Of a stretch of 64,000 bases of DNA, positions 8,241 to 17,678 are shown one piece after another. The notes beneath the pieces were generated by a model. That model did not search any database. It saw nothing but the letters and a program-made list of their open reading frames with translations, and was not told the origin of the DNA. Origin of the DNA: Gemmatimonadota bacterium (lineage in GTDB: Bacteria > JAAXHH01); the NCBI GenBank assembly GCA_009837395.1, contig VXTP01000029.1:1-64000 (forward strand), written 5' to 3'. The translations under genes were made by a program, and so were the position numbers. How positions within the stretch are numbered: the first letter of the stretch is position 1; each line of letters starts with the position of its first letter.

Positions 8241-9587
8241 TCAGCTCAGGGAACTCAGGGATTCAACGAAGTCCGTATCCGCCTGACCGGAACGGAACGT
8301 CGGGTGCTTCAACATGAACTGGTGGAACGGTATCGTCGTGTTGATGCCTTCGACGATGAATTCCTCCAGGGCCCGCTCGGTCCGCGTCATCGCCTCCTCC
8401 CGGTCCCTGCCCCAGACGATCAGCTTCGCCAGCATGGAGTCGTAGAAGGGCGTGACGACGTACTGCGCGTACACGTGGCTGTCCACCCGCACCCCGTATC
8501 CGCCCGGCGTGTGGAAACTCGTGATCTCGCCCGTGGAGGGCATGAAGTTCCGGTCCGGGTCTTCGGCGTTGATCCGGCATTCGATGGCGTGTCCCCGCAT
8601 TTGCACGTCTTCCTGCGTGAAACCCAGGGGATTTCCCGCGGCGACGCGGATCTGTTCCTTGACGAGGTCCTGTGAAACGACCATTTCAGTCACGGGGTGT
8701 TCCACCTGGATGCGTGTGTTCATCTCCATGAAGTAGAACTGGCGGTCCTCGGTCACGAGGAACTCGACGGTACCCGCGTTTTCGTAGTCGATCGCCCGCG
8801 CCGCGCGCAGGGCGGCCTCGCCCAGCCTGGAACGAAGTTCGTCGTCCACGAAGGGGGACGGCGACTCTTCGATCAGCTTCTGACGGCGCCGCTGGATCGA
8901 ACAGTCCCGCTCGCCGAGGTGGACGACCTGGCCGTGCCGGTCGCCCAGGACCTGCACCTCGATATGCCGGGCCTTTTCAATATACCTTTCCAGGTACAGT
9001 GCGGGGTTGTTGAAGGCGTTCTGGGCCTCCCGCGAAGCCAGGCGGAAGGCTTCGCGCAACTCCTCCGCGTCGCGGACGATGCGGATACCCCGCCCGCCTC
9101 CGCCGGCCGAGGCCTTGATCACCAGGGGAAACCCGATCTCCCGGGAAGCATCAACCGCGGCGTCCTCGTCGTGGACGACGTCTTCCGTGCCCGGAATGGT
9201 GGGGACGTCTGAGGCCGCCACCGTCTTTCGCGCTTCGGCCTTGTCGCCCATGAGGCGGATGGCCCTGGACGGCGGTCCGATAAAGGCGATGTCGCAGGAT
9301 TCGCAGACTTCGGCGAAGTGGGGGTTTTCGGAGAGGAACCCGTATCCGGGATGCACGGCATCGGCATTCATGATTTCCGCCGCGCTGATGATTCGGGGTA
9401 TGTTCAGGTAGCTGTCGTTCGGCGCGTTGCTGCCGATGCAGACCGCCTCGTCGGCGAAGCGGACGTGGAGGGAGTCCTGGTCCGATTCGGAGTGGACGGC
9501 CAGCGTCGCGATGTTCAACTCTTTACACGAGCGGATGACGCGCAGGGCGATCTCGCCGCGGTTGGCGATGAGGATCTTCTGGAACAT
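8241..9587 (-). CDS. accC: Biotin carboxylase subunit of acetyl-CoA carboxylase
   Basis: 448 residues, standard AccC length. It carboxylates the biotin on AccB using bicarbonate and ATP in the first step of fatty acid synthesis. N-terminal [18 protein letters not shown], the ATP-grasp glycine loop [12 protein letters not shown], and the active-site segment [14 protein letters not shown] are present. It starts 6 bp after the stop of accB and is translationally close to it. The accA/accD transferase subunits are not in the window; birA, which biotinylates AccB, is at 31 kb. Confidence 0.95.
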   Translation of the reverse strand: MFQKILIANRGEIALRVIRSCKELNIATLAVHSESDQDSLHVRFADEAVCIGSNAPNDSYLNIPRIISAAEIMNADAVHPGYGFLSENPHFAEVCESCDIAFIGPPSRAIRLMGDKAEARKTVAASDVPTIPGTEDVVHDEDAAVDASREIGFPLVIKASAGGGGRGIRIVRDAEELREAFRLASREAQNAFNNPALYLERYIEKARHIEVQVLGDRHGQVVHLGERDCSIQRRRQKLIEESPSPFVDDELRSRLGEAALRAARAIDYENAGTVEFLVTEDRQFYFMEMNTRIQVEHPVTEMVVSQDLVKEQIRVAAGNPLGFTQEDVQMRGHAIECRINAEDPDRNFMPSTGEITSFHTPGGYGVRVDSHVYAQYVVTPFYDSMLAKLIVWGRDREEAMTRTERALEEFIVEGINTTIPFHQFMLKHPTFRSGQADTDFVESLSSLS

Positions 9588-9593
9588 CGCTTC

Positions 9594-10061
9594 CTATGCC
9601 GGTTCGATCAGAAACAACGGTTGGCCGTACTCGACGGGCTGGGCGTCTTCCACCAGGATGGCCATCACGCGCCCGTTCAATTCGGACTGGATGGGATTCA
9701 TCAGCTTCATGGCTTCGATGATGCACAGCTGCTGGCCGGTGCTGATCCGGTCCTGCTCCTGAACGAAGGGGTCGGCGTCGGGTTCGGGTGACCGGTAGAA
9801 GGTACCCACCATGGGCGAGGTCACCTCGACGTAGGTACTGTCCGCGGAGTCTGCCTGTCCCTCGTCCCGCTGCACCTGTTCCGCGGGTGGCGCGGCGGCC
9901 TGTACGTGCGGGTCCGCCGCGGGCGCGGGGACGGCGGCCGCGGTCGCGCCGGGCGTCATGCGCACGATCCGGATCTTCCGGTCGCCTTCGGCCACCTCGA
10001 CTTCCTGGATGTCCGTATCCCGCAGCGATTCGATCAGCTTGAGCACCTCATCGATTCCCAT
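9594..10061 (-). CDS. accB: Biotin carboxyl carrier protein
   Basis: 155 residues. An N-terminal helical part (MGIDEVLKLIESLRDTDIQE) is followed by an Ala/Pro-rich linker at about 38-70 and the biotinyl domain, with the biotinylated lysine Lys119 in IIEAMKLMNPI. It sits between efp (22 bp upstream) and accC (6 bp downstream), a common efp-accB-accC arrangement. Confidence 0.95.
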   Translation of the reverse strand: MGIDEVLKLIESLRDTDIQEVEVAEGDRKIRIVRMTPGATAAAVPAPAADPHVQAAAPPAEQVQRDEGQADSADSTYVEVTSPMVGTFYRSPEPDADPFVQEQDRISTGQQLCIIEAMKLMNPIQSELNGRVMAILVEDAQPVEYGQPLFLIEPA

Positions 10062-10083
10062 GTCAGGCTCCTCGGAAGGGCAG

Positions 10084-10641
10084 TTACACCCGCTCTACGT
10101 ATTCGCGGGACCGCGTATCGATGCGCAGTACGTCGCCGGGGTTGATGAACAGCGGGACCTGCACCACGGCGCCGCTCTCGAGCGTGGCCGGCTTGGTGCC
10201 TCCCGTCGCGGTATCGCCGCGGATACCCGGATCGGTCTGCGTCACTTCCAGCTCGATGAAATTAGGCATCTCGATGCCCACGACGCCCTGGTCCGCGGTG
10301 AGCAGTTCGAGCGTCATGCTGTCCTTGATGTAATCATTGAAGTCGCCGATGATCGACGCGCCAACCGGCACCTGTTCGTAGGTCTCCAGGTCCATCATGT
10401 AGTACATGTCGCCGTCGGTATACTGGAACTGGGCCTTGCGCCGTTCCACCCGCACGTCTTCCAGCTTGTCCGAAGCCTTGTAGGTCTTCTCGATCACGGC
10501 CCCGGTGTGGATATGTTTCAGACGCGTGCGCGAAAAGGCCGTTCCCTTGCCCGGCTTGATATGTTCGCAACCCGTGATGAAGTAAATGGATCCATCGATC
10601 CTTATGGTCATACCGGTGCGCAGGTCCGTAGCGTTCACCAT
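10084..10641 (-). CDS. efp: Translation elongation factor P
   Basis: 185 residues in three beta-barrel domains (KOW-like, OB, C-terminal). EF-P binds ribosomes stalled on polyproline and promotes peptide bond formation. The loop tip is KPGKG with Lys32 at the modified position, as in lysylated EF-Ps. No modifying enzyme (epmA/epmB) is visible nearby. The gene heads efp-accB-accC-gcvH-gcvPA-gcvPB, downstream of tRNA-His. Confidence 0.95.
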   Translation of the reverse strand: MVNATDLRTGMTIRIDGSIYFITGCEHIKPGKGTAFSRTRLKHIHTGAVIEKTYKASDKLEDVRVERRKAQFQYTDGDMYYMMDLETYEQVPVGASIIGDFNDYIKDSMTLELLTADQGVVGIEMPNFIELEVTQTDPGIRGDTATGGTKPATLESGAVVQVPLFINPGDVLRIDTRSREYVERV

Positions 10642-10761
10642 GAGATCCGGCTGGTCTCCTTTGACTGCTTCATCGGCCGCTACGCGGCAACCGGTTCACC
10701 GCCGGATCTCCGGTGCGTCGTGGATCCGGTCCGGGCGGGTAGAAAACGTCCTGATTTAAAG

Positions 10762-10836
10762 GGTGGGCAACGGGATTCGAACCCGCGACCTCCAGAGCCA
10801 CAGTCTAGCGCTCTAACCAACTGAGCTATGCCCACC
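10762..10836 (-). tRNA. tRNA-His (anticodon GTG)
   Basis: The cloverleaf has acceptor GTGGGCA with TGCCCAC and anticodon loop CTGTGGC. The extra G at -1 (10836) faces C73 (10762), a tRNA-His hallmark. A strong promoter lies 23 bp upstream. Confidence 0.95.
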
Positions 10837-10858
10837 ATCACCGACGAATGGAGCAGGC

Positions 10859-10888
10859 AATATAGGCGGGATACCAAACGACTGTCAA
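10859..10888 (-). promoter_or_regulatory. tRNA-His promoter
   Basis: TTGACA (complement 10883-10888), an 18-bp spacer and TATATT (10859-10864). It may also feed efp-accB-accC-gcv downstream, since no terminator is evident after the tRNA. Confidence 0.7.
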
Positions 10889-10917
10889 GGGATTTGTCGG
10901 TAACCAGGCGTGCCCGG

Positions 10918-11796
10918 TTACGGTGCTCCGCCCACGGTTTCGAAGACCGTCTCCGCCTCTTCCAGGGGACGGCGGACGACGGTTTCGGGTAGACGCACCC
11001 CGATGTCGGACGGCCGCAGCCCACGGTTGATCGACTGGGTCCGGTAGGCCAGTTCGAACGTCCCCGCCCGGGGGCCGTCCCGGCTGATGTGGACCCGGTC
11101 CGGTCGCCAGACGCCGTTCCGGTTCCGAAAGCGTTCGAAGGTCCTGGTGACGGACCCCTGGATTCCCGGCGATTCCGACGCCTCGCGCGTGACCGTCATC
11201 CTGCCCGTGTCGATCCACAGCGTCCTCCGGCTGGAATCGTTCCCAAGGGTGACCACCGCCGTGTTTCCTTCTCGGCGGTAGTCGGCGACGGACAGTCCCG
11301 GGTACCTGCCGGGCGCTATGGTCCCGGTCACGGCGGCGTGCACGTCGTCCAGGGTCAGGTCGAGTCCGGGAATGGACGCGTCGCGCGCCTCGAGCGTACC
11401 TTCGAACACCGTGTTTTCCCGGGGCATGTACAACTGAACGCGGAGGTCGTGGACCAGGACGACGGCGAGGATCTCGAACAAGGCGCCGTGCACGTCGAGA
11501 CGGAATCGCGCCGGGCTGAGATACCGGATGCGGAGGGACGCGCGGCCACGTTGGCCCGCGAAGGAAGTCTCCACGCCCGCGCTGCCCCTGAAATCCTGGA
11601 GGCGCCTGGAGGCCGCATCGATCTCCTGGAGGAGCAGTTCGACCGGCTGTGGTGGAGGTGCTGGAGGTGGTGGACGGCAGGACAGCAGCAGGAGACCGAG
11701 GCAGGCGAGTATCCAAAAGCGGCCGAACCGCCCGTGCCGGCCGAACCGCCCGTGCCGGCCAGTCCGCCCGTGCCGGCCGGACTTGTTACCTGGCAT
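10918..11796 (-). CDS. Outer-membrane-type lipoprotein, DUF4292/LolB-like
   Basis: 292 residues. A hydrophobic helix at about 28-38 ends in a lipobox, LLLLSCRPP, so Cys40 is the likely lipidated residue, followed by a Pro-rich linker. The remainder (FRGSAGVETSFAGQRGRASLRIRYLSPARFRLDV...) has the half-barrel pattern of LolA/LolB-like DUF4292 proteins, implicated in envelope lipid or lipoprotein handling. The n-region is odd: GRHGRTGRHGRFGRHGRFGR, made by three 18-bp DNA repeats, giving a strongly basic, His-rich leader. ATG at 11796 overlaps the last 11 bp of the upstream TPR gene, so the two are coupled. Confidence 0.7.
   Translation of the reverse strand: MPGNKSGRHGRTGRHGRFGRHGRFGRFWILACLGLLLLSCRPPPPAPPPQPVELLLQEIDAASRRLQDFRGSAGVETSFAGQRGRASLRIRYLSPARFRLDVHGALFEILAVVLVHDLRVQLYMPRENTVFEGTLEARDASIPGLDLTLDDVHAAVTGTIAPGRYPGLSVADYRREGNTAVVTLGNDSSRRTLWIDTGRMTVTREASESPGIQGSVTRTFERFRNRNGVWRPDRVHISRDGPRAGTFELAYRTQSINRGLRPSDIGVRLPETVVRRPLEEAETVFETVGGAP
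11723..11776. repeat. 18-bp tandem repeat, 3 copies, in the lipoprotein signal region
   Basis: The unit ccgaaccgcccgtgccgg starts at 11723, 11741 and, with two substitutions, 11759. It encodes a six-residue motif G-R-[T/F]-G-R-H on the minus strand. One of several period-9/18 repeats in this window. Confidence 0.9.
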
Positions 11797-14101
11797 CTTG
11801 AAGCTTCTGCCGGATCTCTTCGGATTCCTCGGGGGTTATGTCTTCCATTTCGAGGGCGCGCTGCCAGTAACGAACGGCGCTTCGGTGCATACCGAGCCGG
11901 CTGTAGATGTCCCCGAGGTGGTCGTGCACCGTGGCGCTCGTGTCTTCGAATTGCAGGGCCTTTTCCACGTACTGCCGCGCTTTCCGGTAGTCGCCCAGCC
12001 GGTAGTACACCCATCCCAGGCTGTCGAGGAAAGCGCCGTTTTCCGGGCTTTTCTCAAGGGCTTTTTCGATCATCACCTTGGCTTCTTCAAGCCGCAGGCC
12101 CCGATCGGCCAGGATGTAACCCAGGTAGTTCAGCGTGTAGATGTCTTCGGGATCGATCTCAAGGGCGGTCTCGAAGGTGGCCACGGCTTTCTCGAACTGT
12201 CCCGACTGGTCGTAGTTCTGAGCCAGCAGGAAGTGGAGGCGGTGGTGGTCGTTGAACCGCTCGACCGCTTCTTTCGTGATCGCGATGGCTTCTTCGTAAT
12301 TCTCCTGCTCGGTATGGGCATATCCCAGGTAGAACCACAGGTCCGGGTTCCCGGGCGCCTTTTCCAACCCGTCGCGAAGGGCCTGAATGCCGGTCTCGTA
12401 ATCCTCCTGGCGCAGATGGGAAAGGCCGAGATTCACCCAACCTCTTCCGTCTTGCGGATTGAGCTCCACGACCTTTCGGAAGTGAGCGCCGGCCTGATCG
12501 AACTCCTCCCGGGACATGAAACTAACGCCCAGGTACAGGTAGAACTCGGGCATATCGGGCAGGATCGACAGGGCCTGGGTGAGCACGCGCTCCGCCTGTG
12601 CGAACTGGTCCTGGCGGAGATAGGCCAGGCTCAGGCTGATCCACCCGCGCGGATCATGGCGGTTGATGCCGATGCTCTTCTGCGACTGGTCGATGGCCTG
12701 GTTGTACATCCCGTTATCGAGGTAGACATTCGCCAGGTTCAGGCGCAGGGTAACGTCGTCCGGCAACTGCTCCACGCCTTCGTGCAACGCGGCGATGCCC
12801 TCCTCCGTCTGTCCCTGATCCATGAGGGCGTATCCCAGCGAAATCCAGCTCCGGCCGTGGGCGGGGTCCGCGGCGATGGCCGACCGGTACGCGGCGACGG
12901 CGAGGGGATAGTCGCCGGCCTCCTGGTAGACGAAGCCCAGGTTCAGGTGGAGGTCGGGGTGGTCTCCCAGGACGCCCAGGCCCTCCTTCAGCGCGTTCAC
13001 GGCCTGTTCCGTTTGTCCGGTGGCGCGATAGGCCATCCCCAGGCCGATCCGGAACCTCACTTCGCGCTCGTCCAGGGAGATCGCCTTCTGCAGCGGCGCC
13101 ACGGCCTCCGCCGGCTTGTCCTGATTGAGCAGCACGTCGCCCAGCGTGCCATGAAGCTCCGCCGAGCCGGGATGCAGTTCGAGGCCCTCCTCCAGGGTGG
13201 AAAGCGCCAGTTTCGCCTGGCCGAGGTTCTGGTAGGCCTCCCCAAGTTCCGCCCAAAGGGCCGGGGACGTCCGGTTGTGCTCCAGCAGCACCCGGTACTC
13301 TTCCACCGCTTCGCCCGGCCGGCCGAGGAACATCAGGAGGCGCGCGAGCCGGTGCCGCAGGGCCGCTTCGCGGTCGGGACCCAGCGCTATGATCTCACGG
13401 TACATGACGACGGCCCGGTCCCACTGCCGCCTTTGCTCATAGATCTCCGCCAGGCCCACCCGCGCGGGGATCGAATCGGGATAGTCGTCGAGCACCTTCT
13501 GCAGCGCGATGACCGCCTTGTCGTACATCCCTCGCTGCTTGTAGACATCGGCCAGTTTGAAGTGGAATTCGGGATTGCGCGGCGCCAGTCGGCTCACCGT
13601 TTCCAGTTCCCTCAGCGCGGCGTCCGGGTCGTTCAGCCGGCTTGCCAGCTGGGAAAGGGCGATATGGGCCTCGATGTGGCCCGGTTCCAGCGTGACGACC
13701 CGTTCGAAAGCGTCTCGGGCTGGGAGGTACTTGCCCAGTTCGGCGTTGTACCTGCCCAGTACGAACCAGGATTCCGTGGCCGTCGAATCGAGTTCCACCG
13801 CGATCCTGGCGTGTTGCTGCGCCCTTTCTCGCTCCGTCACGCGGTAGTAGACCTGGGCGAGGGCGGAGTGGATTTCCGCCGAGGAGGAATCGTACTCCAG
13901 CGCCTGGAGATAGGATTTGATCGCGTTGACCGGATCGTTCCTGGCTTCGTGAAGGCCGCCCTCCGCGTAATGCTCCAGGGCCCTGGCCCGGTCCACCTGT
14001 CCGAGTGCGTGCTCCGGGGGACAGACGGCGGCCAGCATCACGGTGACGACGAGGACGTACCAGGTACGACCGGCGGCGCCGAGACTTCTCCCGACCGGCA
14101 T
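11786..14101 (-). CDS. Large TPR-repeat protein, probably periplasmic
   Basis: 771 residues. A basic start and hydrophobic core (YVLVVTVMLAAV) with a plausible cleavage near HALGQ form a signal peptide. The rest is roughly 19-20 tetratricopeptide repeats of 34 residues (patterns such as WVNLGLSHLRQEDYETGI and YLGYILADRGLRLEEA), which form a superhelical scaffold for protein-protein contacts. GGGAGGAAAC directly before ATG 14101 fixes the start; a frame extending to 14146 overlaps rseP. It is coupled to the DUF4292 lipoprotein downstream, suggesting a shared envelope assembly or transport role. It follows rseP in the envelope cluster. Confidence 0.8.
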   Translation of the reverse strand: MPVGRSLGAAGRTWYVLVVTVMLAAVCPPEHALGQVDRARALEHYAEGGLHEARNDPVNAIKSYLQALEYDSSSAEIHSALAQVYYRVTERERAQQHARIAVELDSTATESWFVLGRYNAELGKYLPARDAFERVVTLEPGHIEAHIALSQLASRLNDPDAALRELETVSRLAPRNPEFHFKLADVYKQRGMYDKAVIALQKVLDDYPDSIPARVGLAEIYEQRRQWDRAVVMYREIIALGPDREAALRHRLARLLMFLGRPGEAVEEYRVLLEHNRTSPALWAELGEAYQNLGQAKLALSTLEEGLELHPGSAELHGTLGDVLLNQDKPAEAVAPLQKAISLDEREVRFRIGLGMAYRATGQTEQAVNALKEGLGVLGDHPDLHLNLGFVYQEAGDYPLAVAAYRSAIAADPAHGRSWISLGYALMDQGQTEEGIAALHEGVEQLPDDVTLRLNLANVYLDNGMYNQAIDQSQKSIGINRHDPRGWISLSLAYLRQDQFAQAERVLTQALSILPDMPEFYLYLGVSFMSREEFDQAGAHFRKVVELNPQDGRGWVNLGLSHLRQEDYETGIQALRDGLEKAPGNPDLWFYLGYAHTEQENYEEAIAITKEAVERFNDHHRLHFLLAQNYDQSGQFEKAVATFETALEIDPEDIYTLNYLGYILADRGLRLEEAKVMIEKALEKSPENGAFLDSLGWVYYRLGDYRKARQYVEKALQFEDTSATVHDHLGDIYSRLGMHRSAVRYWQRALEMEDITPEESEEIRQKLQDAR

Positions 14102-14123
14102 GTTTCCTCCCTTCGCCGTGTAA

Positions 14124-15446
14124 CTACCTGAAGATCCGTGTGACATCGTTGAATACCACGAACACCATGAGCAACAGCAGCAGGGCCATTCCCGTCTGCT
14201 GCCATACCAGCCGGTACTTCAGCGAAAGCGGACGCCGGATGATCTTCTCGACGCCCAGGATGAGCAGCTGGCCGCCGTCCAGCGCGGGTATGGGCAGGAG
14301 GTTCAGTATGGCGAGGTTGATGCTCAGAAAGGCCATGAAACTGAAGAGACTGCTCGCGCCCTGGCGGGCGCTGTCCCCCGCCATCTGGGCAATAGCGATG
14401 GGACCGCCCACCGAGTCGGTGGACACCTGGCCCATGACCAGTTTCCCTACGAAGTCGACGATGGTAAAGGTAACGGCCACCAGTTGCGTACCCGCCAGTC
14501 CCGCGGAGGTGACGATCCCGATCGGACTGCGTTTGATGTGGTCCTGCTGGGTGATGCCGATCTGGCCGATGTCGATGACGTCTCCGGTCTCCCGGTCCAG
14601 GTCCTGGGCCGTATTGGGTATGATGCTCACCTGGTGGGACTGACCGTTCCTGGACCACGACACCGCGGTCTCCATGCCCGGCCGGACGCGGATCTGCTCG
14701 ACCATCTCGTACCACTGCGTGACCGGAACGCCGTTCACGGACGTGATCACGTCCCCTGGCCTGAGACCGGCCTTCTCAGCGGGTGAATCCGGGATGACCG
14801 TGCTCACGGCCGACGCGCGGAAATAGTCGAGCCCGCCCAGCCGTTCCGCCGCCCCGCCGTCGTCGTACCGCACCAGGACCGTGCGGTCCTGCCCGTCCCG
14901 GCGCAGCTTCAGGGACAGGGACGCCCCCGTGCCGGTCGCGAGCCCTTCCCGGACATCCTCCCAGGTATCGACGGCCGCCTGGTCGATTTCGAGGATTTCA
15001 TCGCCGACCTGCAATCCTGCCGCGGCATAGGGGCTTGCGACGTCCACCCGGCCCACGGTGGTCGTATCGACGAGCATCACGCCCATGGTCGCGTAGAACA
15101 ACCAGAAGATGATAAAGGCGAGGACGAAGTTCGCCCCCGGACCGGCCGCGATGACAAAGGCGCGGGCTCCCACGGACTTGGACTGGAACTCCCACGGTTT
15201 GCCGCCTTCCCCTTCGGACTGGGCGTCGGGCCGCTCCCCGGCCATGGACACGTATCCTCCCAGGGGGATCCAGGAGATACAGTATTCGGTGTCCCCGACC
15301 TTCTTGCCGATCATCTTGGGCGGAAAGCCGAGGGAGAACCGTTCCACTCTGATGCCCATGCGTTTGGCGGCCAGGAAATGGCCGAGCTCGTGGAAGAAGA
15401 CCAGCAATCCCAGGACGAAAATCGCCGATAACACGGTGGTCAGCAT
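14124..15446 (-). CDS. rseP: Site-2 protease RseP, zinc metalloprotease
   Basis: 440 residues. An inner-membrane protease that cuts anti-sigma factors and leftover signal peptides within the membrane. The zinc motif HELGH is at residues 19-23 in the first membrane helix. Two PDZ domains follow (around SPYAAAGLQVGDEIL and SPAEKAGLRPGDVI), then a C-terminal LDGG segment in IPALDGGQLLILG supplying the third zinc ligand. Position after dxr matches the classical uppS-cdsA-dxr-rseP order. A BamA-like gene, often next, is replaced here by the TPR protein. Confidence 0.94.
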   Translation of the reverse strand: MLTTVLSAIFVLGLLVFFHELGHFLAAKRMGIRVERFSLGFPPKMIGKKVGDTEYCISWIPLGGYVSMAGERPDAQSEGEGGKPWEFQSKSVGARAFVIAAGPGANFVLAFIIFWLFYATMGVMLVDTTTVGRVDVASPYAAAGLQVGDEILEIDQAAVDTWEDVREGLATGTGASLSLKLRRDGQDRTVLVRYDDGGAAERLGGLDYFRASAVSTVIPDSPAEKAGLRPGDVITSVNGVPVTQWYEMVEQIRVRPGMETAVSWSRNGQSHQVSIIPNTAQDLDRETGDVIDIGQIGITQQDHIKRSPIGIVTSAGLAGTQLVAVTFTIVDFVGKLVMGQVSTDSVGGPIAIAQMAGDSARQGASSLFSFMAFLSINLAILNLLPIPALDGGQLLILGVEKIIRRPLSLKYRLVWQQTGMALLLLLMVFVVFNDVTRIFR

Positions 15447-15563
15447 GCCAATGTCTCCGTTCTGCTTCTGCCGTCTCAGATCCGATTGCTTCTGATGTTT
15501 CCGGTGTTCCCCCGCCCGTGCCGGCGCGTGGCAACCAATTAGGGAATATACAGGTTTTCGGCA

Positions 15564-16760
15564 CTATCCGGCAATCAACTTTTCCCCGCAGAACGTCCGG
15601 GTCCACTGGTCCGCCGCCATGATGGATTCCAGGGTGACGGGCGCCGTGAGATCCGTCGCGGCCAGGTGCCTGTCCATGGCGTCGGCGATGATGCGCGGTA
15701 TGTCGGTGAACCCGATCCGCTGCCGGAGGAAGGCCTCGACGGCCATCTCGTCGGCGGTGCTCAGGACGGCGGGCACGGAGGATCCGCGGCGGATGGCCTC
15801 GTAGGCCAGCCCCAGGCAGGGGAACATGGCCTCGTCGGGCGGGTCCAGGGTCAGGGACCAGTTCCGCGTGATGTCGAACCGGGGCCAGGGAGATTCGAGG
15901 CGCTCCGGGTACGAGAGGGCGTACTGGATCGGAATGCGCATGTCGGTCGGACCCATCTGGGCCAGCAGCGACCCGTCGACCATCTCGACCATGGAGTGGA
16001 TGATGGACTGGGGATGGATCACCACGTCGATCTTCGAGACGGGGAGGCCGAAGAGCCAGTGGGCCTCGATGACCTCGAATCCCTTGTTCATGAGGGTGGC
16101 GGAATCGATCGTGACCTTCTGCCCCATGTTCCAGGTGGGATGGTTCAACGCGTCCTTCGAAGTCATCCGCGCCAGGGCTTCGGGGGCGGTGTCGCGGAAG
16201 GGCCCGCCCGATGCCGTGAGGACCACGCGCTGGATCCGGTCCGGGTCCTGCCCGGCCAGGCACTGGTGCACCGCGCAGTGTTCGCTGTCCACGGGCAGGA
16301 TCTCCACCCTGTTGCGCCGCGCCGACTCCATCACGATCTCGCCGGCCATGACCAGGATCTCCTTGTTGGCCAGGGCGATGGTCTTGCCCGCTTCGATCGC
16401 ACGCAGCGTGGGGACCAGCCCCGCGCTGCCCGGCAGGGCGCTGATGACCAGGTCCACGTCGGGGTGGGTGACCGCTTCGATCAGGCCCTCCTCGCCGGTG
16501 TGGATCGACGGTCCGGGCTGACCAGGCTGTCCGCCGCCGCCTCGCGCGAATCCGGCGGCCTGCTTGGCCCGTTCGGCGCATTCCGCGTCCCGGATGGCGA
16601 CCATGCGCGGGCCGAAGCGCGCGCACTGCTGCTCCAGCAGGTCGATCCGGCTCCTGGCCGTCAGGCTGTGGGCCGCATACCGGTCCGGGAAGGCCGCGAT
16701 GACCTCCAGCGTCTGCGTGCCGACCGAACCCGTCGAACCCAGGATGGCGATGCGTTTCAT
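15564..16760 (-). CDS. dxr: 1-deoxy-D-xylulose 5-phosphate reductoisomerase
   Basis: 398 residues. NADPH-dependent conversion of DXP to MEP in the non-mevalonate isoprenoid pathway, feeding UppS two genes upstream. GSTGSVGTQTLEV (NADPH loop), ALANKEILVMAGE, VDSEHCAVHQCL and ASGGPFRD are canonical. An atypical insert, FARGGGGQPGQPGPS (about residues 71-85, DNA 16505-16550), lies between the first domain strands and is built from 9-bp-like repeats. The region of the insert is variable in the family, so activity need not be lost. Confidence 0.94.
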   Translation of the reverse strand: MKRIAILGSTGSVGTQTLEVIAAFPDRYAAHSLTARSRIDLLEQQCARFGPRMVAIRDAECAERAKQAAGFARGGGGQPGQPGPSIHTGEEGLIEAVTHPDVDLVISALPGSAGLVPTLRAIEAGKTIALANKEILVMAGEIVMESARRNRVEILPVDSEHCAVHQCLAGQDPDRIQRVVLTASGGPFRDTAPEALARMTSKDALNHPTWNMGQKVTIDSATLMNKGFEVIEAHWLFGLPVSKIDVVIHPQSIIHSMVEMVDGSLLAQMGPTDMRIPIQYALSYPERLESPWPRFDITRNWSLTLDPPDEAMFPCLGLAYEAIRRGSSVPAVLSTADEMAVEAFLRQRIGFTDIPRIIADAMDRHLAATDLTAPVTLESIMAADQWTRTFCGEKLIAG

Positions 16761-16821
16761 GACTTGTCGATACTCCGTCCCTATGTCCGGGTCGTCCGGA
16801 CCGCCCGGGTCGTACGCTGCT

Positions 16822-17664
16822 TCATCCGGTCACGTAGGCCAGGTAATAGTACACGAAAGGCGCCGCGAAGAAAACGCTGTCGAACCGGTCCAGGATGCCG
16901 CCGTGTCCCGGGATGATGCGGGATGAATCCTTCAGGCCGGCGTCTCTTTTCACCAGGGACTCCGCGAGGTCGCCCAGCTGGGCGACGATGGCGCCGGCGG
17001 CGCCCAGGACGACGCAGTGGAGCGGACTGAGAAAGGGAAACAGGGCGTACTGGAGCACGAACATGAAGGCGACGGTGCCGATCAGACCACCGACGGCCCC
17101 TTCGACGGTCTTGCTTGCGCTGACGCGGCGCAGCAGCTTGCGGCGGCCCAGCAGCCGGCCAGTGAAATAGGCGAAGGCGTCGTAGGACCAGGGTATGGCG
17201 ATGGCGAGCAGGGCCGGCGTCATGGCCCGCTCCCCCAATTCGACGACGTCGGCGCCGTTCATCGGCCACCTGCCCAGCAGGATCAGGTGGCTGCCGAGCA
17301 GGCCGATCCAGGCCACGCCGAAGACCGTGGCGGCGATGTTGTAGAAGGGGGATTGCACGCGTTTTCTGAATACTTCCGCCGCAGCGGTTATAAGCAGGAG
17401 GGCCGTGAGGATCAGGGGGGTGTGGCGGCCTGCTTCGAGCCAGGCGTCGAGACACAGCAGAACAGCCGCGGGTACGCCAAGGTACCAGTTGGGTGCCAGG
17501 TCCCTGGCCGCGGCGATGCCGTGGTACTCGCGCAGGCCGAAGAGCACGACCAGGGTGACGAATACGAAGAGGCTCGTCCCGCCGACCCAGCAAACAAGCA
17601 CGATGCACGGGATGAACACCGCGCCTACCAGGATTCGGATCCACGTCTCCGCGTAGGCCGCCAT
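16822..17664 (-). CDS. cdsA: Phosphatidate cytidylyltransferase
   Basis: 280 residues with about eight hydrophobic helices. Makes CDP-diacylglycerol from phosphatidic acid and CTP at the inner membrane. The family signature is at the C-terminus: DAGLKDSSRIIPGHGGILDR followed by FDS. WSYDAFAYFTGRLLGR and SKTVEGAVGG are also conserved. It lies 61 bp upstream of dxr and 14 bp after uppS. Confidence 0.93.
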   Translation of the reverse strand: MAAYAETWIRILVGAVFIPCIVLVCWVGGTSLFVFVTLVVLFGLREYHGIAAARDLAPNWYLGVPAAVLLCLDAWLEAGRHTPLILTALLLITAAAEVFRKRVQSPFYNIAATVFGVAWIGLLGSHLILLGRWPMNGADVVELGERAMTPALLAIAIPWSYDAFAYFTGRLLGRRKLLRRVSASKTVEGAVGGLIGTVAFMFVLQYALFPFLSPLHCVVLGAAGAIVAQLGDLAESLVKRDAGLKDSSRIIPGHGGILDRFDSVFFAAPFVYYYLAYVTG

Positions 17665-17678
17665 GGAGATCCACTCCG

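Noticed and set aside
11528-14131. 867-codon open frame antisense to the TPR gene
   Set aside because: Longer than the real gene but has no recognisable domain. It is the reverse-complement shadow of a high-GC repeat protein whose minus-strand translation shows clear TPRs.
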